From the NCBI GenBank assembly GCA_963850205.1, contig CAWKKJ010000002.1:1-64000 (forward strand): 64,000 bases of DNA. The letters run 5' to 3'. Shown piece after piece: positions 1 through 8,069 of this stretch. This stretch comes from JACVRW01 sp963850205 (lineage in GTDB: Bacteria > Actinomycetota > Thermoleophilia > Solirubrobacterales > Thermoleophilaceae). How positions within the stretch are numbered: the stretch's first letter is position 1; every line of letters begins with the position of its first letter. Made by a program: the position numbers and the translations under genes. The notes below the pieces were generated by a model. It was not told the DNA's origin. It worked only from the letters and a program-made list of their open reading frames with translations, and made no database searches.

Positions 1-22
1 CTGGGGCTCAGCACTCTGCCTT

Positions 23-997
23 CTAGTGGGCCGCCTGCCCCTCGGGGCTGTCGAGGTTCTCCTTGGTGATGACCTCGGTGCCCGTGGTGATCTCCTTGGT
101 GACCTGTTCGCCGTTCACCGCGGCCACGGCCTGCTCGACGCCCATCTTGCCGATCTCGGCGGGCTTCTGCGCGATCAGCGCCTGGACGAGCCCTCGCTCG
201 AGCTGCTCCACCTGCGCGGGCCCGGCGTCGAAGCCCACGATTCGCACGGCCTTGTTGCCGGACTGCTGCAGGCCCGTCGCCGATCCCTCGGCCGAGAACA
301 GGTTGGTGGCGAAGATGCCGCCCAGGTCCGACTCGGCCTGGAGCGTGGAGGTGACGATCGAGGCCGCCTTGGCCGGATCGTTGTTGCTGTACTCGGCGCC
401 CACGTACTCGTAGCCCTGCTCCTCCTTGATCCGCTCCTCGAAGCCCTGCTGGCGCTGGTCGGTGGTCGAGATGCCCGGCTTGACGTTCACCACGAGCACC
501 GGAGCGGGCTTGGGCATCTGCTCGATGAGCGTAGACGCCGCCACCCGGCCCGACTCGAGGTTGTCGGTGGCGATCGCCGACTCCGCCAGATCGGCCTCGA
601 TCACGGTGTCGACGAGGATCACCTTGATCCCGGCGTCGACCGCCTGCTGGATCGGCGCGATCATCGCCTTCACGTCGGTCGGGGCGATCATGATCGCGTC
701 GGGCTGGCTGGCCACCACGCTGTTCACGATCGGCGTCTGCTGCGCGGCGTCGAACTCCTCGGGGCCCTGCACGTCGAGCTTCACGTTCAGCTTCTTGGCC
801 GCCTCCTGCGCTCCGCAGGCCATCGTGATGTAGAACTCGTCGCCGCGGACGCCCTGGATGAGCGTCACGTCAAGTTGCTCGCCGCCGCCGTCGCCGCCAC
901 CACCTCCGCCGCCTTCGTCGTCGTCGCCGCCACACCCGGCGCCCGCCAGGGCCGCTGCCGCGACCACACACGCGGCAAAGAGCATCAGCTTCCTCAT
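23..997 (-). CDS. Sugar ABC transporter substrate-binding lipoprotein (RbsB/FrcB type)
   Basis: Extracytoplasmic receptor of a monosaccharide ABC importer (Peripla_BP_4 fold). The 324-residue product has a signal peptide running into Cys22 (LAGAGC) and then an Asp/Gly-rich linker, so it is probably a lipoprotein, although the lipobox is not ideal. The mature part shows the family segments DVTLIQGVRGDEFY, PDAIMIAPTD, ILVDTVIE and RIVGFDAGPAQ. The ATG follows a GGAGGAG ribosome site. It is the last gene of a five-gene minus-strand operon (isomerase, kinase, ATPase, permease, receptor) and sits 28 nt after the permease. The sugar cannot be read from the sequence. Confidence 0.9.
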   Translation of the reverse strand: MRKLMLFAACVVAAAALAGAGCGGDDDEGGGGGGGDGGGEQLDVTLIQGVRGDEFYITMACGAQEAAKKLNVKLDVQGPEEFDAAQQTPIVNSVVASQPDAIMIAPTDVKAMIAPIQQAVDAGIKVILVDTVIEADLAESAIATDNLESGRVAASTLIEQMPKPAPVLVVNVKPGISTTDQRQQGFEERIKEEQGYEYVGAEYSNNDPAKAASIVTSTLQAESDLGGIFATNLFSAEGSATGLQQSGNKAVRIVGFDAGPAQVEQLERGLVQALIAQKPAEIGKMGVEQAVAAVNGEQVTKEITTGTEVITKENLDSPEGQAAH

Positions 998-1025
998 GTC
1001 CTCTCCTCCTCTGTTGCTTGCCTTC

Positions 1026-2021
1026 TCATTCGCGCTGCCGTGCCCTGCGTCGCAGCTGGTCGACGTAGACGGCGGCGATCAGCACCGCGCCCACCGCGAC
1101 CTGCTGCCAGAACGGCTGCACGCGCGTGATCACGAAGCCGCTCTGCAACACGATCGGGATGAACACCCCGACCGTGGTCCCGAAGATCGTCCCGATGCCG
1201 CCGAACAGGCTGGTCCCGCCGATCACCACGGCGGCGATGGCCTGCAGGTTGAGCGTGTCGTAGCCGCCGATCTGCGTCGTGGAGAAACGGGCGAGCGACA
1301 GCCAACCGGCCAGGCCGGCGAGCAGGCCCGCCAGGGCGTACACCTTGATCAGGTGACCGCCGACGTCGATGCCGGCCCGCCGGGCCGCCTCCTCGTTCGA
1401 GCCGATGGCCAGGGTGTAGCGGCCGAAGCGCATGAGGCCGAGGGCCACGCCGGCGGCGATCGTCACGGCGAGCGCGATCAGCACGAGGTAGGGAATCTGC
1501 CCGAACAGGCGCCCGATGCCGAGCTCCACCGACATCACGAGCGGAACCGATCTCACGTTCACGCCCTTCGAGATCAGCAGCGCGCTGCCCAGGGCCATCC
1601 CCAGCGTGCCCAGGGTCACGATCAGCGGCGGGATGCGCGCCTTCGCCACGAGCACGCCGTTGACGATGCCCCACCCGAGGCCGGCGGCGAGCGCCAGCCC
1701 GAGCCCCGCCAGCGCGACCCCCCAGCTCTCGCCGCCGATCGACTCCATCAGCTTGGCCGACACGACGCTCGAGAAGACCAGCACCGCGCCCACCGACAGG
1801 TCGATCCCGGCCGTGGTGATGACGAAGGTCATCCCGACCGCCACCAGGAGCAGGATCGAGGCGTCGATCAGCATGTTGCGGATGTTCGCCAGGGTGAAGA
1901 AGGCGTCGGGCTCGAGCAGCGCGAACACCACGAAGATCGCCATCAGCACGAAGAAGACGACCGCCGTCTGCCGTGCGATCAGCCTGAGCCACAGCGGCCG
2001 CTGCTCCTCGACGGCCGCCAT
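1026..2021 (-). CDS. Sugar ABC transporter permease (RbsC/FrcC type)
   Basis: Membrane subunit of the sugar importer (BPD_transp_2 family), 331 residues with about 8-10 hydrophobic segments. Family hallmarks include GIDLSVGAVL near residues 72-81 and IAAVVIGGTSLFGGIGTIFGTTVG near residues 265-287. The ATG at 2021 sits 4-5 nt after a GGGGGAGG site and forms TGATG with the ATPase stop. A GTG one codon upstream (2024) would give a 4-nt overlap instead. It should form the channel with the receptor downstream and the ATPase upstream. Confidence 0.9.
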   Translation of the reverse strand: MAAVEEQRPLWLRLIARQTAVVFFVLMAIFVVFALLEPDAFFTLANIRNMLIDASILLLVAVGMTFVITTAGIDLSVGAVLVFSSVVSAKLMESIGGESWGVALAGLGLALAAGLGWGIVNGVLVAKARIPPLIVTLGTLGMALGSALLISKGVNVRSVPLVMSVELGIGRLFGQIPYLVLIALAVTIAAGVALGLMRFGRYTLAIGSNEEAARRAGIDVGGHLIKVYALAGLLAGLAGWLSLARFSTTQIGGYDTLNLQAIAAVVIGGTSLFGGIGTIFGTTVGVFIPIVLQSGFVITRVQPFWQQVAVGAVLIAAVYVDQLRRRARQRE

Positions 2022-2794
2022 CACGCCTCCCCCTGGTCCTGGTCGAGGGCGCCGGTCATGGCCGCCACGATCTCCTCCATCGAGGTGTCGGCGGGCTTCA
2101 GGCGAGCCACCCGCTCGCCCAGCCTGAGCACCTCGATCCGGTCGGCGACCTCGAGCACCTCGGGCATGTTGTGGCTGATCAGCACCACCGCGATCCCCGA
2201 GGAGCTGACCCGGCGGATCAGGTCGAGCACGTTGCGGGACTGCACCACCCCGAGCGCGGCGGTGGGCTCGTCCATGAAGATCACCCGGCTCGCCCAGGTG
2301 ACGGCGCGGCTGACCGCCACCCCCTGCCGCTGGCCGCCCGACAGGTAGGCGACGCTGACGCCCGTGTCCTGGAGCCCCACCCCCAGGGAGGCGAAGGCCT
2401 CGTCGGCCTGGCGGCGCATGCCCTTGTTGTCGAGGAACCCGAGCTTGCCCAGGGGGCCGGGGAGCGTCTCCTCGCGGCCCAGGAACAGGTTGGCCGCCGG
2501 GTCGAGGTCCGGGGCCACCGCGAGGTCCTGGTAGACGGTCTCGATGCCGAGGTCGCGCGCCTCGTGAGGCGAGCGGATGGTCACCGGCGATCCGTCGAAG
2601 CGGATCTCCCCGCCGTCCGGCTGCAGCGTGCCGGACAGCACCTTGACCAGCGTGCTCTTGCCGGCGCCGTTGTCGCCCACCAGCGCCACGACCTCGCCGG
2701 GCGCCACCCCGAAATCGACCCCGCGCAGCGCCTGCACGCGGCCGTAGCTGAGCTCGATCCCGTGCGCCTCCAGCAGGGCTGCCTCACCGGTCAC
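2021..2794 (-). CDS. Sugar ABC transporter ATP-binding protein, single-domain
   Basis: ATPase that powers the adjacent sugar permease. Walker A (GDNGAGKST), the ABC signature (LSGGQRQGVAVSR), Walker B (VIFMDEPTAA) and the H-loop (LISHNM) are all present. The product is about 257 residues with one ABC domain, unlike the roughly 500-residue tandem RbsA/XylG type. This matches FrcA-like transporters, which also sit next to a kinase gene. The reading frame is open further upstream, but I place the start at GTG 2794, which overlaps the kinase stop by 4 nt (GTGA). Homology begins at TGEAALLEAHGIELSYG. Confidence 0.9.
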   Translation of the reverse strand: MTGEAALLEAHGIELSYGRVQALRGVDFGVAPGEVVALVGDNGAGKSTLVKVLSGTLQPDGGEIRFDGSPVTIRSPHEARDLGIETVYQDLAVAPDLDPAANLFLGREETLPGPLGKLGFLDNKGMRRQADEAFASLGVGLQDTGVSVAYLSGGQRQGVAVSRAVTWASRVIFMDEPTAALGVVQSRNVLDLIRRVSSSGIAVVLISHNMPEVLEVADRIEVLRLGERVARLKPADTSMEEIVAAMTGALDQDQGEA

Positions 2795-4083
2795 GAGAGC
2801 GCCTCCATTGCCGTTCGCCCGGCCGGCGGCAGATCCTGCACGCCGGCGAAGATGCCGGCGGCGCAGCCGGCCAAGAGGGCGGCGCCGCGTGCGCCGGCCT
2901 CCTCCACCGCGGGCAGGTCGAACGGGCCCAGCGCGGCGCGCTTGAGCGCGCGGGCCAGCCCGCTGCGGGCACCGCCGCCGGCCACGACCAGCCGGCCGGT
3001 GGGTCCCGCGATGCTCTCCACGAGCTCCAGCGTCTCGGCCCCCTGCGCCGCCAGCTCTTCGTGGGCCGAGCGCCACTCGGTCGCCGCCCCGCCAGGATCG
3101 GGCTCGAGCGCCTGTTCCTCGAGCCGCTGCCGGTCCCGCTCGTTCTCGGCCCCGAGACTGCGCCCGAGGCGCTGAAGCGCCAATCCGGACTCGAAGGCGC
3201 CCAGCACGACCTGGCGCCCGGCGATCGCGTGCCAGCCCACCGTGGCGCCGGCCGCCACCGCTCGCGAGCGGAGCGCCGGTGGCGTCGGCGGCGTGAGCGG
3301 CCTCACGAAGGCCTCCGCCGTGCCGCAGGAGTCGAAGACATCGTCGTCGGCAACCGCACCCGCGCCGATCGCCGCGCAGAGGTGGTCATGGCCGGCGACG
3401 CAGAGCACCGCTCCGCGCGCGTCGGTGAGCGCCCCGCCGGCGCGGCCCGCGGGAGTTCCGGACGCCGCCGCCGCCGGGAGGAGGCCGGCGGGCGCGTCCG
3501 CCCAGTCGAGCGCCTCCGGCCAGGGCGCGCGCCGGTCCAGGTCGAGCATCCCGGTGCGTGACGCGAGCGAGAGGTCGGCGACCTGCTCGCCGCCCAGCCG
3601 GTGGACCACGTACTCGGCGACGTTGAGCCAGCGCACGCCCCGGCTCGCACCCGGCTGGTGGTCGCGTAGCCAGCGGTACTTGGCCAGGGTGCAGAAGTAG
3701 GACGCGGGCAGGCCCGTCACCGAGCTGAAGCGTTCCTCGGAGAGGTCGCTTCGCAGAAGCTTCGCCTCCTGCTCGCCGCGCCTGTCATGCCAGGCGATGC
3801 CCGGCGTGACGACCGCCCCGCCGGAGTCCAGCAGCGCGCCGGTCTCGGCCATGCCGGTGACGCCGACGCCCACCACGCGGCCGGAGGGGGCGCGCGCGAT
3901 GGCCCCGGAGCCCGCCGCGACGGCCAGCTCGAACAGCTGCTCCGGATCGATCTCCGCGCCGCCCTCGACCGTCCGCCAGGAGACCGGGGCGCGATCGTGG
4001 GACAGCTCACGGCCGTCCACCGAGACCACCGCGGCCTTGCACCAGGTCGTGCCCACGTCGATCCCGAGCAGCAGCCCGGTCAT
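2791..4083 (-). CDS. FGGY-family carbohydrate kinase
   Basis: Predicted cytoplasmic sugar kinase that phosphorylates the imported sugar, 430 residues. The N-terminal FGGY lobe opens with GIDVGTTWCKAAVV (phosphate-binding loop), with GVGVTGM and PGIAWHDRR following. The C-terminal lobe has GHDHLCAAIGAG and the adenosine motif VVAGGGARSGLARALK. It is shorter than typical xylulokinases (about 480-510 residues). The ATG overlaps the stop of the isomerase gene by 4 nt. The FGGY family covers pentuloses, hexuloses, polyols and others, so the substrate is open. The neighbouring isomerase hints at a hexose or hexulose route. Confidence 0.88.
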   Translation of the reverse strand: MTGLLLGIDVGTTWCKAAVVSVDGRELSHDRAPVSWRTVEGGAEIDPEQLFELAVAAGSGAIARAPSGRVVGVGVTGMAETGALLDSGGAVVTPGIAWHDRRGEQEAKLLRSDLSEERFSSVTGLPASYFCTLAKYRWLRDHQPGASRGVRWLNVAEYVVHRLGGEQVADLSLASRTGMLDLDRRAPWPEALDWADAPAGLLPAAAASGTPAGRAGGALTDARGAVLCVAGHDHLCAAIGAGAVADDDVFDSCGTAEAFVRPLTPPTPPALRSRAVAAGATVGWHAIAGRQVVLGAFESGLALQRLGRSLGAENERDRQRLEEQALEPDPGGAATEWRSAHEELAAQGAETLELVESIAGPTGRLVVAGGGARSGLARALKRAALGPFDLPAVEEAGARGAALLAGCAAGIFAGVQDLPPAGRTAMEALS

Positions 4084-5099
4084 GGCCCACCGGCCTCCGG
4101 GGGACGGCAGCGCAGGGCGCTGAGCTCCCCCTCGAGTGAGCCCTCGCCCGCCGCCCAGGGGATGAGCACACCGTCACCGCTGCGGAGGTCGAGGTCGCCG
4201 GCCTCGGTGACCAGCCTGCCGCTTCCCTCGAGCACCACGACGATCGAATAGCCCCGGTCGAGCGTGCAGGAGGGCCGCGGGCGCAGGCGCTCGGCCCGGA
4301 AGAACTCGTCCGCCTCCGGCGGGAACAGCCGCTCGACGCCGCCGGCCGCCCCCCGGCCCGTGCGCAGCCGGTCGAGCTCCGCGGCGGTCAGCCGGCCGCG
4401 CCCGGCAGCCGACAGGGCGGTGTCGAAGCCCAGCCCGAGGTGCCCGTCGGCCTCTCCGTCGATCTCGAAGCCCTCCCACTCCAGCAGCACCGAGAGGTCG
4501 CTCGGCTCCTGCAGCTCCACGATGAGCAGCCCCTCGCCGATCACGTGCAGCTGCCCGGCCGGCACGAAGAAGGTGTCGCCTGCGGCCACCGGCACCCGGT
4601 TGAGCGCGGCGAGCATCGCGGAGATCTCCTGCCCCTGGACCCACTCCGCCAGCGTGGCGGTGTCGACGTCGTCGCGCAGTCCCAGGTGGACCGCCGGATC
4701 GTCGCCCTCGGCCTCGACCACGATCCAGGCCTCGCTCTTGCCGTAGGGGCTGTCGAGCCGCTCGCGGGCGAACGGGCGGCCGGGGTGGAAGTGCACCGGC
4801 AGCCGCTCGCCGGCATCCAGCAGCTTCACGAGCAGCGCCGGATCCGCGCCCCGCCCCGGACCCAGGAAGCTCTCCGGGTCCTCCGCCACGGCGTCGGCCA
4901 GGAACCGGCCGTCCTCCAGGCGGCTCAGGCCCTGCTCGCGCGAGCCGTACGCGGTGGTCACCGAGCCGATCCAATCCTCCGGCACCCGCTCATCGGAATG
5001 GCTCGAACCACGCAGCCCGGCGATGCGGGCGCCTCCCCGGTAGAAGCGGTGGAGCTGGTTCGGAGGTAGCCGAAGCGGCCTCACTTCTGTGCACACCAT
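4080..5099 (-). CDS. Class I mannose-6-phosphate isomerase-like protein
   Basis: Cupin-type phosphomannose isomerase family, interconverting mannose-6-phosphate and fructose-6-phosphate. The product is 339 residues. Visible family features are RFYRGGARIAGLRG near the N terminus, the metal-binding segment LPVHFHPGRPFARE, the SEAWIV strand and VPAGQLHVIGEGLLIVELQEPSD. The start is ATG 5099, or GTG 5084 five codons later. Longer upstream extensions of the frame lie under the divergent Trypco1 gene and are not protein-like. It is the first gene of the sugar operon, with about 46 nt between its start and the divergent neighbour. Confidence 0.85.
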   Translation of the reverse strand: MVCTEVRPLRLPPNQLHRFYRGGARIAGLRGSSHSDERVPEDWIGSVTTAYGSREQGLSRLEDGRFLADAVAEDPESFLGPGRGADPALLVKLLDAGERLPVHFHPGRPFARERLDSPYGKSEAWIVVEAEGDDPAVHLGLRDDVDTATLAEWVQGQEISAMLAALNRVPVAAGDTFFVPAGQLHVIGEGLLIVELQEPSDLSVLLEWEGFEIDGEADGHLGLGFDTALSAAGRGRLTAAELDRLRTGRGAAGGVERLFPPEADEFFRAERLRPRPSCTLDRGYSIVVVLEGSGRLVTEAGDLDLRSGDGVLIPWAAGEGSLEGELSALRCRPPEAGGP

Positions 5100-5145
5100 C
5101 ACATTGCCCGCCCCCGGCGGGTTTACAATCGCGCCAGGTGGCCCA

Positions 5146-5472
5146 GTGACCCAGCTCGTGGCGGTTCCGCTCGAGAGCGGAGGCACAGTGCTCGTGGAGT
5201 CCACGCAACGTTCCGGCCCCGTCACGCGGGGAGGACGGGGCGCCGACGCCGTGACCGAGGGTACGCGCACGCTCGAGGACGCGCTGGGCAGCATCGCTCC
5301 CGCCGCCCGCTCGATCATCGAGCGCCTGCGGGACACCGCCGCGCCCGACACGATCAGCCTCGAGTTCGGGCTGACCGTGAACGCCAGCAGCGGCATGGTG
5401 ATCGCCTCGACCAGCGTGAACGCCAACATCAAGGTCTCCCTGACCTGGACTCCAGACCCCCCGCCGGGGTGA
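5146..5472 (+). CDS. Trypco1 (CU044_2847-type) domain protein
   Basis: Small 108-residue protein that matches, by eye, the trypsin-co-occurring domain 1 family (Pfam Trypco1, often annotated CU044_2847). The pattern is TQLVAVPLESGGTVLVE, then a helical TLEDALGSIAPAARSIIERL, then DTISLEFGLTVNASSGMVIA and a closing IKVSLTWTP strand. The family is known from predicted bacterial conflict and signalling operons beside trypsin-like or CHAT proteases and NTPases. I place the start at GTG 5146. An upstream ATG (5089) would add 19 unlike residues and overlap the divergent gene. It ends 4 nt before the CHAT gene, so the two are almost certainly co-translated. Confidence 0.8.
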   Translation: MTQLVAVPLESGGTVLVESTQRSGPVTRGGRGADAVTEGTRTLEDALGSIAPAARSIIERLRDTAAPDTISLEFGLTVNASSGMVIASTSVNANIKVSLTWTPDPPPG

Positions 5473-5476
5473 GCAC

Positions 5477-8032
5477 GTGGCCCTGGCAGTCACCGGCTAC
5501 GACGAGCTGAAGCTGCACATCGACCACTCGGGCGACGGCTACCGGGTGCTCGCGACCTCGACTCAGGGCGAGGCGCGCTCGGAGTTCGAGCTGCCCTTCG
5601 CCACGATGGAGGTCGAGAACTTCGTGCTCCGGATGAGCCGGGGGCGGCGCGGCACCCGGCGCGTGGAGACCTCGGAGATCGACCGCGCCCGGGAGTTCGG
5701 CAGGGACCTCTTCAACGCGCTGGTGCGCGACGACGTGCGAGAGCTCTACCACCGCTCGATGGCCCAGACCGAGGGCGAGGAGAACCGCGGGCTCCGCCTG
5801 TCGCTGGCGCTCACGGGCGTGCCCGAGCTGATGGAGGTCCCCTGGGAGTTCATGTTCGACGACCCGAACTTCCTGTCGGTCTCGGTGTGGACGCCCATGG
5901 TCCGCTACCTGGACCTGCCCACGCCCAAGCGGCCGCTGCGGGTGAAGCCGCCGCTGCGGATCCTCGGCATGGTCTCGAGCCCGACCGACTACGACGTCCT
6001 CGACGTCGGCCATGAACGCCGGAACGTCGAGGAGGCGCTCGCGAACCTGGTCGACCGCGGCCTGGTGGAGCTGGAGTGGCTCGAGGACGCGACGCTGCGC
6101 GGGCTGCGCCGCCTGCTGATGCAGGGCGACGACTTCCACGTCTTCCACTACGTCGGACACGCGCACTTCGACGAGCAGGCGGGCAGCGGCGCGATCCTGC
6201 TCGAGGACTCGGACGGGCGCTCGCGGTCCGTTCCCGCCTGGAAGCTGGGCCAGGCCCTTCACGACAACCGGAAGTCGCTGCGCCTCGTGGTGCTGAACGC
6301 CTGCGAGGGGGCGCTCACCGCGCGCGACGACCCCTTCAGCGGCGTCGCCCCCAGCATCGTCCAGCAGGGGATACCGGCGGTGATCGCGATGCAGTTCGAG
6401 ATCACCGACGAGGCGGCCATCGTGTTCGCCGAGGGCTTCTACGAGGCCGTGGCCGCCGGCTACCCGGTGGACGCGGCCCTGGCCGAGGCCCGGATGGCCA
6501 TCCTGGCCGACGACAACGACGTGGAGTGGGCCACCCCGGTGCTGTTCATGCGGGTGCCGGACGGCAGGATCTTCGACGTCCCGGACGACGACGATGGCGG
6601 CGGCCGCGATGGCGACGACGCCAAGGACGAGCCGGCCGGGCTCGAGCTGGCGCTTCACCCCGAACCGCCCGACTGCGAGCCCGGGGAGCGGATCGTCTGG
6701 AAGCTGAGGGCGAAGAACACCGGAGCATCCGAGCTGACCGAGGTGACGGTGCACGACGGGCCTGGCCGGCGCGTGGCCGGACCGATCGCCCTCGGCGGGC
6801 ACGAGACGCGGGAGCTCGGGTGGGACGAGTTCGTCGACCACGACCTCGAACAGACCGTGACCGTGGGCGGCCGGGCCCAGGACGGCAGCGTGGTCAGCGC
6901 GCAGGCGAGCGGGCGGGTGCACGTGATCGAGCCCGCGCCTCCGGAGCCGGCCCGACCCGAGCCGCCGCCGGAGCCGCCGGAGCCGCCGGAGCCCGAGCCG
7001 CCGGAGCCAGAGCCCGAGCCCGAGCCGGAGCCGGTCCCTCCACCCCCCGAGCCGCCCAGAGAAGACCGGAAACCGGATGGCGGCGGCGACCAACCGGGCT
7101 GGCGCAGATATGCGCCGCTGGGAATCGGCGTGCTGGCGGTCGCCCTGGTGGCGCTCGTGGCCTTCCTGCTCCTCAAACCCGGCGGCTCGGCCACCGAGAC
7201 GGTGCCCCTCGGCAGCCAGCCCGACGGCGTCGTCTTTGGAGCGGATTCCGTCTGGGTCGGCCACCGCGAGGGTTCCACCGTCAGCCGCGTGGACCCCGAT
7301 TCGCTGAGCGAGGCCCAGGAGATACGGGTCGGGCGGGGACAGCCCGACAGCCTCGCGTGGAGCGAGGACAGCGACGAGGTGTGGGTCACCCTGCAGGACA
7401 CGGACTCGGCGGTCCCGATCGAGCCCGGTCGCGAGGAGCCCTCGAGGTCGGTCGACCTGCCCGGTAAGCCGGAGGGCGTGGCGACCGGGTTCGGCGCCGT
7501 GTGGGTGGCCAACAACGAGAGCGGCAGCGTGACCCGCATCACCGACTCCGATGACGCGGAGCAGCAGGTGGGCGAGGGGCCGGTCCACCTCGCCGCCTCC
7601 CTCGAGAACATGTGGGTGACCGTGAGCGGCCAGGGTCGTGTGAAGGAGCTCAACCGCGGCACGGGGAGGCCCACCGGCCGGTCGGTGCGGGTTCCGGGAG
7701 AGCCGCGCGGCATCGCCTTCGACGGGAAGTTCCTCTGGGTTGCCGCGAGCGGCGCGAGCAAGCTGGCGGTCATCGATCCTGGCCCACCGCGGGTGGTTGC
7801 GAGCATCTCGGTCGACCCCAACCCGCGCGAGGTTCGCTTCGGCGAGGAGGCCATCTGGGTCACGAGCGCCGGCGCCGGCACCGTCACGAAGATCGACCCC
7901 GACTCCCGGACGATCGCGGACCGGGTCGAGCTGGGAGGGCCGACCTTCGGGCTCGCGGTCGGCGGCGGCTACGTGTGGGCCACGAGCCCCGATAGCGGCG
8001 AGCTCACCCGCATCGATCCCGACTCCCTCTAG
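5477..8032 (+). CDS. CHAT-domain protease with membrane segment and extracytoplasmic beta-propeller
   Basis: An 851-residue protein in five parts. Residues about 1-110 form an N-terminal region. Residues 110-365 form a caspase-like CHAT peptidase with the predicted dyad His228 (HYVGHAHF) and Cys276 (VLNACEG). Residues about 389-485 look like a CARDB/DUF11 beta-sandwich. Residues 485-535 are a Pro/Glu-rich linker. One hydrophobic helix lies near 547-568. The C-terminal ~280 residues carry seven repeats centred on VWV, MWV, LWV or IWV, each followed by an IDPDS-like turn, i.e. a YVTN/NHL-like propeller. With no signal peptide, the protease should be cytoplasmic and the propeller outside. The GTG start is preceded by GGGGTGAG. 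Its partner is the Trypco1 gene 4 nt upstream. Its substrate and trigger are unknown. Confidence 0.9.
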   Translation: MALAVTGYDELKLHIDHSGDGYRVLATSTQGEARSEFELPFATMEVENFVLRMSRGRRGTRRVETSEIDRAREFGRDLFNALVRDDVRELYHRSMAQTEGEENRGLRLSLALTGVPELMEVPWEFMFDDPNFLSVSVWTPMVRYLDLPTPKRPLRVKPPLRILGMVSSPTDYDVLDVGHERRNVEEALANLVDRGLVELEWLEDATLRGLRRLLMQGDDFHVFHYVGHAHFDEQAGSGAILLEDSDGRSRSVPAWKLGQALHDNRKSLRLVVLNACEGALTARDDPFSGVAPSIVQQGIPAVIAMQFEITDEAAIVFAEGFYEAVAAGYPVDAALAEARMAILADDNDVEWATPVLFMRVPDGRIFDVPDDDDGGGRDGDDAKDEPAGLELALHPEPPDCEPGERIVWKLRAKNTGASELTEVTVHDGPGRRVAGPIALGGHETRELGWDEFVDHDLEQTVTVGGRAQDGSVVSAQASGRVHVIEPAPPEPARPEPPPEPPEPPEPEPPEPEPEPEPEPVPPPPEPPREDRKPDGGGDQPGWRRYAPLGIGVLAVALVALVAFLLLKPGGSATETVPLGSQPDGVVFGADSVWVGHREGSTVSRVDPDSLSEAQEIRVGRGQPDSLAWSEDSDEVWVTLQDTDSAVPIEPGREEPSRSVDLPGKPEGVATGFGAVWVANNESGSVTRITDSDDAEQQVGEGPVHLAASLENMWVTVSGQGRVKELNRGTGRPTGRSVRVPGEPRGIAFDGKFLWVAASGASKLAVIDPGPPRVVASISVDPNPREVRFGEEAIWVTSAGAGTVTKIDPDSRTIADRVELGGPTFGLAVGGGYVWATSPDSGELTRIDPDSL

Positions 8033-8039
8033 GCCTGAT

Positions 8040-8056
8040 CCCGAGTGCCGCTCGGG
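8040..8056 (+). terminator. Small hairpin after the CHAT gene
   Basis: A 6-bp perfect stem (CCCGAG/CTCGGG) with a 5-nt loop lies 7 nt after the CHAT stop and 14 nt before the next start. There is no U-tract, so it may be a weak terminator, an intercistronic hairpin, or chance in GC-rich DNA. Confidence 0.3.
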
Positions 8057-8069
8057 CCGTATCCGGGTA

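Noticed and set aside
26..1129. Long plus-strand open frames across the sugar operon and metH
   Set aside because: They are rich in His, Arg and Leu without domain likeness and are the reverse-strand shadows of real high-GC genes.
2795..3076. N-terminal extension of the ABC ATPase
   Set aside because: The upstream residues are Arg/Gly-rich frame shadow of the kinase gene; homology starts at GTG 2794.
6960..7040. Pro/Glu codon repeat in the CHAT gene as a DNA repeat element
   Set aside because: It encodes the low-complexity linker between the domains and stays in frame; no independent repeat unit is needed.
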